Of a DNA stretch of 12,404 bases, positions 6,839 to 12,404 are shown in pieces. The position numbers and the translations under genes are program-made. Source of the DNA: Chloroflexota bacterium (lineage in GTDB: Bacteria > Chloroflexota > Anaerolineae > Aggregatilineales > Aggregatilineaceae); assembly GCA_016234525.1 (NCBI GenBank), contig JACRBK010000588.1, positions 1 through 12,404 on the forward strand, in the 5' to 3' direction. A model generated the notes under the pieces. That model did not search any database. It saw only the letters and a program-made list of their open reading frames with translations, and was not told the DNA's origin. The stretch's first letter is position 1, and the number at the start of each line of letters is the position of its first letter.

Positions 6839-7324
6839 ATGACCGCATTGATGCAGGCTGTGAAAAGCAACAACGTTGAGCAGGTCAAGAAGCTGATCGC
6901 GGACGGAGTGAATATCAATGAGCCGGACGCCAGCCGGGATATTCCGCTGATCATGGCAGCATATAAAGGGCATACCGAGATCGTGCGGCTGCTGCTCGAA
7001 GCCGGGGCCGATGTCACGGCGCTTGATCCGGGCATGAAAGCTACCGCGCTGCACGCCGCCGCCTATGCCGGACACGCCGATCCCGCGCGCCTGCTGGTGG
7101 AATTCCACATTAATATTGACCAGCAGGGACCGTATAACGGGTATACCGCGCTGCACGATGCGGTGTGGCAGAATAACATTGCGGTGGCGGAGGTGTTGAT
7201 TAACGCCGGGGCCAACCTGAATATCAAATCCAATTCCGGCGAAACCCCGCTGGAATTTGCCCGAACGAAAAAGCACACACGCATCGTGGAATTGATCGAG
7301 CGCAAACTGGCCGAAAAATCCTGA
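6839..7324 (+). CDS. Ankyrin-repeat protein
   Basis: A 161-residue soluble protein made almost wholly of ankyrin repeats, without signal peptide or membrane segment, so probably cytoplasmic. Repeats run at about 2-33, 34-66, 68-100, 102-134 and a capping unit 135-161. The hallmark pattern is clear in repeat two (AAYKGHTEIVRLLLEAGADV), repeat three (TALHAAAYAGHADPARLLVE) and repeat four (TALHDAVWQNNIAVAEVLI, then NAGANLN). Ankyrin stacks bind protein partners; no catalytic domain is present. The ATG is eight bases after GGAGG, and the gene starts 15 bases after the PBP stop, so the two are likely co-transcribed. Ankyrin proteins are one class of immunity protein known from polymorphic toxin loci, and the next gene resembles another, but a link is only inferred. 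Confidence 0.9.
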   Translation: MTALMQAVKSNNVEQVKKLIADGVNINEPDASRDIPLIMAAYKGHTEIVRLLLEAGADVTALDPGMKATALHAAAYAGHADPARLLVEFHINIDQQGPYNGYTALHDAVWQNNIAVAEVLINAGANLNIKSNSGETPLEFARTKKHTRIVELIERKLAEKS

Positions 7325-7364
7325 TAGGACCTTATTTATGCTGGCCTACAGACCGGCGGGCTTC

Positions 7365-7395
7365 ATCCCCTCGCTAACTCGATTAGCGAGGGGAT
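7365..7395. repeat. Perfect 13-bp inverted repeat with 5-base loop
   Basis: ATCCCCTCGCTAA (7365-7377) and its exact complement (7383-7395) flank the loop CTCGA. The hairpin is very stable, but the plus strand continues with AAAAATC, so it lacks the U-tract of an intrinsic terminator; the minus strand has none either. It separates the ankyrin gene from the lower-GC CdiI-like gene and could be an mRNA-stabilising or processing hairpin, or a boundary scar. Confidence 0.7.
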
Positions 7396-7418
7396 AAAAA
7401 TCAATCTGGCGGTGGTTT

Positions 7419-7919
7419 ATGCCTGATCAGAGAAAAACGATAGAGCAACTTGAACAGGATGTTTGGGGAGAACCGAATGCCGATTCTACAGGTTTAGTGA
7501 GAACGTGTTACGCTCTGCGCAAGAAGCCCCTACAAGATTTTACACCGCGCGATATGCAGCTCATGATTGGTCAGAGCAATAATTTCGGACTTCTCATTCC
7601 CAAAGCGCTGCATGTTCTTAAAGCGAATCCGCTTATCGAGTCCGATACGTTTTATCCGGGCCATCTGTTAGAAACCGTTCTACGTCTGCACAATACAGCC
7701 AGATTTTGGGACATAAATCCGGTGCTGGCTCAAACGGCTGTTGCTGTTGCACAACACGCGCTCGATATTCTTATGTCTCTCAACGCAGGGGAAGGATATT
7801 TCTGGTCGAGCAAAGAGGCTAAAATTGTGCAGGAAGAGGATTTTATTATTACCGACCAAATCTATCAGGCGCTCACAGCAACTATCCACCGGTTTCTCGA
7901 TCAGTATGGCGACAAGTGA
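7419..7919 (+). CDS. CdiI-like contact-dependent inhibition immunity protein, orphan
   Basis: A 166-residue soluble protein resembling immunity proteins of contact-dependent growth inhibition systems. The recalled family features are an N-terminal IEQLEQDVWGEP (8-19), a CYALRKKPLQDFTPRDMQLM stretch (30-49) leading into IGQ, a helix with LIPKAL, and FYPGHLLETVLR (78-89). Such proteins bind and neutralise a cognate toxin domain in the cytoplasm. No toxin, CdiB/CdiA or other delivery gene is in the window. By hand count the stretch 7441-7920 is about 47% GC against about 57% for the ankyrin gene, which hints at acquisition by transfer. The ribosome site is weak (GGTGG only three bases before the ATG). 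The C-terminal half is less recognisable. Assignment rests on remembered family motifs and is moderately certain. Confidence 0.62.
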   Translation: MPDQRKTIEQLEQDVWGEPNADSTGLVRTCYALRKKPLQDFTPRDMQLMIGQSNNFGLLIPKALHVLKANPLIESDTFYPGHLLETVLRLHNTARFWDINPVLAQTAVAVAQHALDILMSLNAGEGYFWSSKEAKIVQEEDFIITDQIYQALTATIHRFLDQYGDK

Positions 7920-7961
7920 ATTACAGGCCGCTGCCCGCCGCGCTGTCTCAAACATTCTGCG

Positions 7962-7989
7962 TTACCAATAGGCCGTTCTGCGCTATGAT
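7962..7989 (+). promoter_or_regulatory. Predicted promoter for the M32 carboxypeptidase gene
   Basis: TTACCA (7962-7967), a 16-base spacer and TATGAT (7984-7989) lie in the 147-base gap between genes. A start near 7996 would place the following inverted repeat at the beginning of the mRNA leader. Confidence 0.4.
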
Positions 7990-8003
7990 AATCGTATAAA
8001 ACT

Positions 8004-8036
8004 GTATCGGGGTGCGGCTATTTTGTTCCCCGATAC
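8004..8036 (+). repeat. Perfect 9-bp leader inverted repeat
   Basis: GTATCGGGG (8004-8012) and CCCCGATAC (8028-8036) are exact complements around a 15-base loop. The hairpin ends 15 bases before the ribosome site AGGAG (8052-8056) of the carboxypeptidase. No T-run follows, so it is not a terminator. It may be a 5'-end stabilising hairpin or an operator palindrome. Confidence 0.6.
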
Positions 8037-8066
8037 TCTATGGAATAGTTTAGGAGAGACGCGCCT

Positions 8067-9572
8067 GTGGAAACTAAATTACAAGAACTTAAGACTCGCC
8101 TGATCGAAGTGAATGACCTGCAATCGGCTGCCGGGGTGCTCTATTGGGATCAATCGACCTACATGCCCAAAGGCGGCGCAGCGGCTCGCGCTCGCCAGTT
8201 GTCTACGTTGGGACGGCTGGCACAGGAAAAATTCACCGATGTGGCTGTTGGTCGTCTGCTGGACACACTGCGCTCCTATGAAGAAAGCCTGCCTTTCGAT
8301 CACGACGATGCGGCATTGATCCGTGCTACGCGGCTGTTATATGAGCGTGAAGTCAAAGTCCCGTCGGATTTTACCGCTCGAATGACGAGCCACGCCGCCG
8401 AATCGTATCAGGCCTGGGCGGAAGCGCGTCCGGCAAACGATTTTAAGCGGGTGCTGCCCTACCTTGAAAAAACGCTGGACCTCAGCCGCGAGTTAGCGAA
8501 CTATTTCCCTGGTTACGACCATATCGCCGATCCGCTGATTAACTACAGCGATTACGGCATGAAGACGGAGACGATCCGCGCCCTGTTTGCCCAACTGCGG
8601 GCGGAACTTGTCCCACTGGTGCAGGCGATCTGTGATCAACCCCCTGCCGATGATTCTTGTTTGCGCCAGCATTATCCTTCGCAGCCGCAGCTAGATTTCG
8701 CGCTGCAAGCGGGGAATAAATATGGTTATGACCTGGATCGCGGGCGGCAAGACCTGACTCATCACCCGTTTGAAATCCGGTTTTCGATCAACGATGTGCG
8801 TATCACCACGCGCGTGAAAGAGGACTTTTTAGGAGAATGCCTGTTTAGCACGCTGCACGAGTCCGGCCATGCCATGTATGAGCAGGGTGTGAAGTGGGAC
8901 TACGAAGGCACGACTCTGGCGCGCGGCACATCATCCGGTGTGCATGAGAGCCAGTCACGGCTGTGGGAAAATATCGTCGGGCGCAGTTGGGGATTCTGGG
9001 AATATTGGTATCCGAAGCTGCAAGCTACTTTTCCCGATCAATTGAAGGCGGTGCCGCTTGATACGTTCTACCGGGCGATCAACAAGGTGGAGCGATCCCT
9101 GATCCGCACTGATGCCGACGAAGTGACGTATAACCTGCATGTCATGATCCGCTTTGATTTTGAACTGGCGCTGCTGGAAGGCCAACTCGCGCTGGTCGAT
9201 CTGCCGGATGCCTGGCACGCGCGTTATGAGTCAGACCTGGGGCTGCGTGCGCCAGATGATCGGGACGGTGTACTGCAAGATGTCCACTGGTACAGCGGGC
9301 GGATCGGCGGGGTATTCCAGGGGTACACCCTCGGCAATATTCTGAGCGCGCAGTTCTATGAATCAGCGCTCAAAGCGCACCCTGACATCCCGGATCAGAT
9401 TCGGCAGGGCGAATTTGGTACGCTGCACGGCTGGCTAAGCGAGAATATTTACCAGCACGGGCGCAAATACACCGCGCCCGAAGTGGTCGAACGCGCTACC
9501 GGGCAGCCGCTCACCATCGCGCCGTATATCGCTTATCTCAAAACCAAGTACGGGCAGTTATACGGTCTATAG
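8067..9572 (+). CDS. Thermostable-type metallocarboxypeptidase, family M32 (carboxypeptidase Taq-like)
   Basis: A 501-residue zinc carboxypeptidase, the normal length for family M32, which removes C-terminal residues from peptides, most likely in the cytoplasm as there is no signal peptide. Zinc ligands His264 and His268 and catalytic Glu265 lie in HESGH within TLHESGHAMYEQG. The third ligand Glu294 is in GVHESQSRLWEN, 30 residues after the first His, as in carboxypeptidase Taq. Other family blocks are HPF (233-235), DVRITTR (243-249), RTDADEVTYNLHVMIRFDFE, DLPDAW and LQDVHWYSGRIGG followed by YTLGN. The start is GTG at 8067, ten bases after AGGAG. It has its own predicted promoter and a terminator, so it is probably a single-gene unit; it converges on rsgA. 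All key residues appear intact. Confidence 0.95.
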   Translation: METKLQELKTRLIEVNDLQSAAGVLYWDQSTYMPKGGAAARARQLSTLGRLAQEKFTDVAVGRLLDTLRSYEESLPFDHDDAALIRATRLLYEREVKVPSDFTARMTSHAAESYQAWAEARPANDFKRVLPYLEKTLDLSRELANYFPGYDHIADPLINYSDYGMKTETIRALFAQLRAELVPLVQAICDQPPADDSCLRQHYPSQPQLDFALQAGNKYGYDLDRGRQDLTHHPFEIRFSINDVRITTRVKEDFLGECLFSTLHESGHAMYEQGVKWDYEGTTLARGTSSGVHESQSRLWENIVGRSWGFWEYWYPKLQATFPDQLKAVPLDTFYRAINKVERSLIRTDADEVTYNLHVMIRFDFELALLEGQLALVDLPDAWHARYESDLGLRAPDDRDGVLQDVHWYSGRIGGVFQGYTLGNILSAQFYESALKAHPDIPDQIRQGEFGTLHGWLSENIYQHGRKYTAPEVVERATGQPLTIAPYIAYLKTKYGQLYGL

Positions 9573-9584
9573 TCGTTGGGTGAA

Positions 9585-9617
9585 GAGGGCGGATCGTTGA
9601 AGACCGCCCTCGATTTT
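9585..9617 (+). terminator. Intrinsic terminator of the M32 carboxypeptidase gene
   Basis: An 8-bp perfect stem (GAGGGCGG 9585-9592 with CCGCCCTC 9604-9611) with an 11-base loop is followed on the plus strand by GATTTT. The short T-run overlaps the stop codon of the convergent rsgA gene. The minus strand has the hairpin but no T-run, so termination there would be weaker. Confidence 0.7.
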
Positions 9618-10572
9618 AATAAATATACTCGCTCTCCAACTGTTCACGCAGGCGCAGGTAGCTGTCGTAGCGCTCCATTGAGATTTCGCCGCGTTCGATA
9701 GCCGCCAGCACACCGCAGCCCGGTTCGTGTGTATGCGTACAGTCTTGGAACTTGCAGTGACCCACGTGCGGCCCGATTTCAATGTAATAACCGTCAAGTT
9801 CCTCCGGCTCAATATCCCAGGGTGAGATCGAACGGATGCCGGGCGTATCCGCAATAAAGCCTCCGCCTGAAAGCGGGACCATTTCACTGTTGCGCGTGGT
9901 ATGGCGGCCTTTGGTGGTCGACTGGCTGATGGCATTTACGCGGCGGCCCAGGTCGGGTTCGATGGTATTGAGCAGGCTGGTTTTGCCTACGCCTGACGGC
10001 CCGGTAAACACCGATATTTTGCCGGTCAGCATAGTGCGCAGCGCCTCGATTCCTTCGCCAGTGCGGGCGCTGACATACAACACCCGGTAGCCGATGCGCT
10101 CGTATACGCCGAACGCTTCACGTGTTTTATCGGGATCCTCCGCTACAAGATCAAACTTGTTCACACAGATGCGAATCTCTGGAATCGCGGCTTTTTCTGC
10201 TGCGACCAAAAAACGGTCTAACAGCCGGGTATGAGGATCGGGCTGTGTCGCCGCGAATACAAACACGGCCTGATCGGGATTAGCGATAATCACTTGCTCA
10301 CGTTCTGCCGAGGTTCCCACTGCTGAATGGGTCGCCACCCGCGACAACACGCGCACCCGCTCAGCGACATCCACGATCACGCCGCCCACCGTATCCGCTT
10401 CTACCGGCAGGCGTTCGAGAGTTACCTGGTCGCCAATCGCTACCAGATCGGTATCTTTGTATTCTTCTTTGAGTTTACCCCTGAGTTGACACACAATGGG
10501 GCCAGATGAGGTGTGTACGGTGAAAAAACCGCTCTGCGTGCGAATGACTAGACCCGTTAACTGTTCGCTCAA
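9616..10572 (-). CDS. rsgA: Small ribosomal subunit biogenesis GTPase RsgA
   Basis: A 318-residue circularly permuted GTPase that assists late maturation of the 30S ribosomal subunit in the cytoplasm. It has an N-terminal OB-fold (about 1-70), then G motifs in the permuted order diagnostic of the family: NKFD (138-141, G4), SAR (168-170, G5), GPSGVGKTS (191-199, G1), TTKGRHTT (219-226, G2 region) and DTPG (242-245, G3). The C-terminal zinc finger is intact, with Cys273, Cys278, His280 and Cys286 in the CX4CXHX5C arrangement. The start is TTG (10572-10570), set by a strong AAGGAG (10585-10580) seven bases upstream; no in-frame ATG fits better. It lies 36 bases downstream of the beta-helix membrane protein gene on the same strand and is probably co-transcribed with it, as no promoter or terminator is visible between them. 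Confidence 0.96.
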   Translation of the reverse strand: MSEQLTGLVIRTQSGFFTVHTSSGPIVCQLRGKLKEEYKDTDLVAIGDQVTLERLPVEADTVGGVIVDVAERVRVLSRVATHSAVGTSAEREQVIIANPDQAVFVFAATQPDPHTRLLDRFLVAAEKAAIPEIRICVNKFDLVAEDPDKTREAFGVYERIGYRVLYVSARTGEGIEALRTMLTGKISVFTGPSGVGKTSLLNTIEPDLGRRVNAISQSTTKGRHTTRNSEMVPLSGGGFIADTPGIRSISPWDIEPEELDGYYIEIGPHVGHCKFQDCTHTHEPGCGVLAAIERGEISMERYDSYLRLREQLESEYIY

Positions 10573-10608
10573 ATTGAGGCTCCTTAGTCTTTCAGTTCAT
10601 CGTTCTGT

Positions 10609-12075
10609 CTACCAATCATCATCGAAGCCGGTAAACCCCTCCGGCAAATTTTCCATACCGATCGATGGCTGCGTCAGCGGCAGCCGCACCGATGTGGTGA
10701 CGGTCGCCACTCCCGCTGCCCCGCTGGCCCGTGCCGCAAAAAGCACAGTAGTATCCATGATACTGCGGCCATACATTACGGTCGCCCCCATCCCCGCCAG
10801 CGCCGCGCCCACCTCAATCGCTGTTCCCAGACCAGGAACCGGGATATTGGTCAGCAGCGTATAAACGACTGCCCCGGTTGCCATCGTTGCCAGCCAGCGC
10901 CGCAGATCGCCCGGATCGGTAATCTGTAGCACATAACGATAAATTAACTGGCCGATCATGAAACAGATCACGAGGCGGCCTATAAAATAGATCAGCAGGC
11001 TGAACCCGCCAATCACGCCGGAACTGAGGACCAACATCACTACGCCGATCAGGATAGTGAGCGAGTTGAGTTGGATAAAATACATGATCAGCACCAACAG
11101 CAGCCCGGTGATCAACACCAGGAACAGCAGTGGGATAGAGAGTAATAACGTAACCATGCCCCATCCTAGCGCAGGAGCAATACGCCGCCGCACCAGTTGG
11201 GCAGGCTGACGAATAAAGCCCGGCGCAAAACGCAGCGCCAACGCTCCCAGGATCAGCAGTGTCAGCAGATCGTTAAAGGAGGAGACTAGATATTCTCGGA
11301 TGATCTTGGCGGCGTCGTCCGGCTGCGAAACTTTGGTGATGTCGGGCTGGCTGCCGATCTGGTTAAACCAGATGCGCCCGTTCACCCTTTCGAGCGGAAT
11401 CACGCTGGGGCGGGTGGCGGCATACTCTACATCACCGTTGATTGTCGCCTTTTCCCCGATCCGCAGACCGGGGTTTTTAAACGAAAGGTTGTAGATCGGC
11501 AGGTCGGGTACGTTAGGGCGGCGGCGCGGATCACCTACACTGGCGTCGACTTTGCCACCGATATAACCGTTGATCATCAGGGCTTCGCCGCGAAAATTAA
11601 TATCGCCGACGATGACGCCGTCCACGGTTGCCTGATAACCATACATTAGCAGGTCGCCGGGTACTACGCCATCAGGTTTGATTTCCACATTCAGCGCCGC
11701 CGCTGCCACATCGATCTTTGGGTCCATAAACCAGTACGTCTGCCATACCAGGGTCAGCCCGCCAAAATGCACGTCGTCCCCGACATGGCCTTGAATCAAC
11801 AATTTTCCGCCGCCGACCCACAGATCCCCGGTGACTTCGCCGCTGATGGTGATGGATGAAGCCAGGCCGATCAGATCGCCGTCAATCGTGCCGCGTACTT
11901 CAAGGATGCGGCAGAAAAAATAAAAATCCTCTTCGATACGCTGATTCTCTGGAACCACGCACTTATCGCCGCGCATCCCATCCGAGGCTTCGGCGCGATC
12001 TGCCAGACCGGTGAGTATCACCAGCAGCAGCAGTACCACCATCAACCTCGGCTGGAGCCGGGTGACTCTTTGCAT
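10609..12075 (-). CDS. Exported bactofilin-like beta-helix domain fused to a polytopic membrane domain
   Basis: A 488-residue protein. Residues 1-30 form a signal peptide (RLQPR, then a leucine-rich core, then AEA cleavage). The ectodomain (about 35-215) contains repeated short strands of polymer-forming (DUF583/bactofilin) type, such as VRGTIDGDLIGLASSITISG, EVTGDLWVGGGKLLIQG, HVGDDVHFGG and ATVDGVIVGDINFRG, which predict a right-handed beta-helix. Around six membrane segments follow (about 267-283, 302-324, 325-348, 352-381, 394-413, 416-436), then a soluble tail ending in FDDDW. Cytoplasmic bactofilins scaffold shape and stalks; this exported, membrane-tethered layout is a related but different architecture and its function is unknown. 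I chose the ATG at 12075-12073 because GAGGA lies eight bases upstream. An ATG at 12084 and a GTG at 12096 are in frame but lack a suitable ribosome site. Confidence 0.82.
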   Translation of the reverse strand: MQRVTRLQPRLMVVLLLLVILTGLADRAEASDGMRGDKCVVPENQRIEEDFYFFCRILEVRGTIDGDLIGLASSITISGEVTGDLWVGGGKLLIQGHVGDDVHFGGLTLVWQTYWFMDPKIDVAAAALNVEIKPDGVVPGDLLMYGYQATVDGVIVGDINFRGEALMINGYIGGKVDASVGDPRRRPNVPDLPIYNLSFKNPGLRIGEKATINGDVEYAATRPSVIPLERVNGRIWFNQIGSQPDITKVSQPDDAAKIIREYLVSSFNDLLTLLILGALALRFAPGFIRQPAQLVRRRIAPALGWGMVTLLLSIPLLFLVLITGLLLVLIMYFIQLNSLTILIGVVMLVLSSGVIGGFSLLIYFIGRLVICFMIGQLIYRYVLQITDPGDLRRWLATMATGAVVYTLLTNIPVPGLGTAIEVGAALAGMGATVMYGRSIMDTTVLFAARASGAAGVATVTTSVRLPLTQPSIGMENLPEGFTGFDDDW

Positions 12076-12122
12076 ACGTTTCATCCTCAGCCACACGCGC
12101 TACGCATAGGCACACATCTGTT

Positions 12123-12131
12123 ATTGTACCA
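12123..12131 (-). promoter_or_regulatory. Extended -10 promoter for the beta-helix protein/rsgA operon
   Basis: On the minus strand TGGTACAAT (12131-12123) is a good extended -10 element 47 bases upstream of the chosen ATG. The -35 region is weak. The element lies in the 97-base gap after an upstream same-strand gene. Confidence 0.5.
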
Positions 12132-12172
12132 GCAAGCGCTCCAATCGAGAAAACTCGCTGAGCTGAGGCGGG

Positions 12173-12404
12173 CTAGGGTGCTGCCAGCCGGATGATCAAT
12201 ATGCCCGGTCTGCCTCCACGCCCCACCATTATGACATTATTGGCTGTCCAGGGGATAAGTTGGGTTTGCAGCGAAGTGGTCCCCATCAACGTGGTCGCCA
12301 TTTCGCCATCTTTGCCCGATTGTATCAGAAGTCTACCCGGTGTACCGGGTTCGGGGGCAATATAAAGCCCCTCTTTGGTGGGATCAAGAATATCACGAGT
12401 GGTA
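12173..12404 (-). CDS. 3' end of an unidentified protein (truncated by window edge)
   Basis: An open minus-strand frame enters from the right edge and ends at TAG (12175-12173), giving the last 76 residues of a protein. The sequence has short alternating beta-like segments (EGLYIAPEP, GRLLIQSGKDGE, NNVIMVGRGGRPGILIIRLAAP), which would suit the last blade of a beta-propeller or another all-beta fold; that is a guess. No catalytic motif is seen. It lies upstream of the beta-helix protein on the same strand, with a likely promoter between them. No U-tract terminator is visible after its stop. Confidence 0.6.
   Translation of the reverse strand, partial: TTRDILDPTKEGLYIAPEPGTPGRLLIQSGKDGEMATTLMGTTSLQTQLIPWTANNVIMVGRGGRPGILIIRLAAP

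Noticed and set aside
6563..7276. Minus-strand 237-residue frame opposite the PBP 3' end and the ankyrin gene
   Set aside because: Both plus-strand genes have clear family motifs and ribosome sites; the antisense frame has neither.
7920..8066. A small gene in the gap after the CdiI-like gene
   Set aside because: The only frame there overlaps the end of the CdiI-like gene, lacks a ribosome site and composition support; promoter and leader hairpin explain the gap better.
12137..12172. Small CGAG-TTTT-CTCG palindrome after the right-edge gene as a terminator
   Set aside because: Only a four-base stem and no downstream T-run on the minus strand.

Overview
The window looks like ordinary chromosomal sequence from a free-living bacterium, most plausibly a member of the Chloroflexota (Anaerolineae-like). 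This placement is an inference from the gene set: a class A penicillin-binding protein with a long extracytoplasmic tail, a membrane protein with a bactofilin-like beta-helix, an M1 peptidase with a GDPYFP/GNGGYD-type N-terminus, and an M32 carboxypeptidase. Base composition is moderately GC-rich (about 57% hand-counted in one gene). No rRNA, tRNA, CRISPR array, transposase or phage gene was seen.

Left part (1-2656, minus strand). A NifU-C/Nfu-like iron-sulfur protein is followed by a strong intrinsic terminator. Beyond it lies a compact run: an EamA-family transporter, a membrane-anchored protein with two probable PH-like domains, and the start of a secreted M1 metallopeptidase that runs off the left edge. 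The terminator's U-tract ends only 15 bases before the transporter's start codon, so this run probably depends on readthrough or on internal promoters.

Centre (2847-7919, plus strand). A divergent intergenic region leads into two overlapping small membrane-protein genes; the second carries a bacterial PH (DUF304/bPH2) domain. A long-stem terminator closes this unit. It is followed by an unusual inverted pair of degenerate heptanucleotide arrays and then the 1008-residue bifunctional PBP1A. Fifteen bases after that gene comes an ankyrin-repeat protein, then a perfect 13-bp hairpin, then a lower-GC gene resembling contact-dependent-inhibition immunity proteins, with no toxin in view.

Right part (8067-12404). 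An M32 carboxypeptidase (plus) with a leader hairpin converges on rsgA (minus), a ribosome-assembly GTPase. rsgA lies downstream of a signal-peptide-bearing polytopic membrane protein with a beta-helical ectodomain, and these two are probably co-transcribed. The right edge holds the 3' end of an unidentified minus-strand gene.

No clear new multi-gene system is visible. The items most worth a second look are the inverted heptad arrays in front of the PBP gene, the ankyrin/CdiI-like orphan immunity pair, the terminator placed in front of the EamA gene, and the small PH-domain membrane operon.
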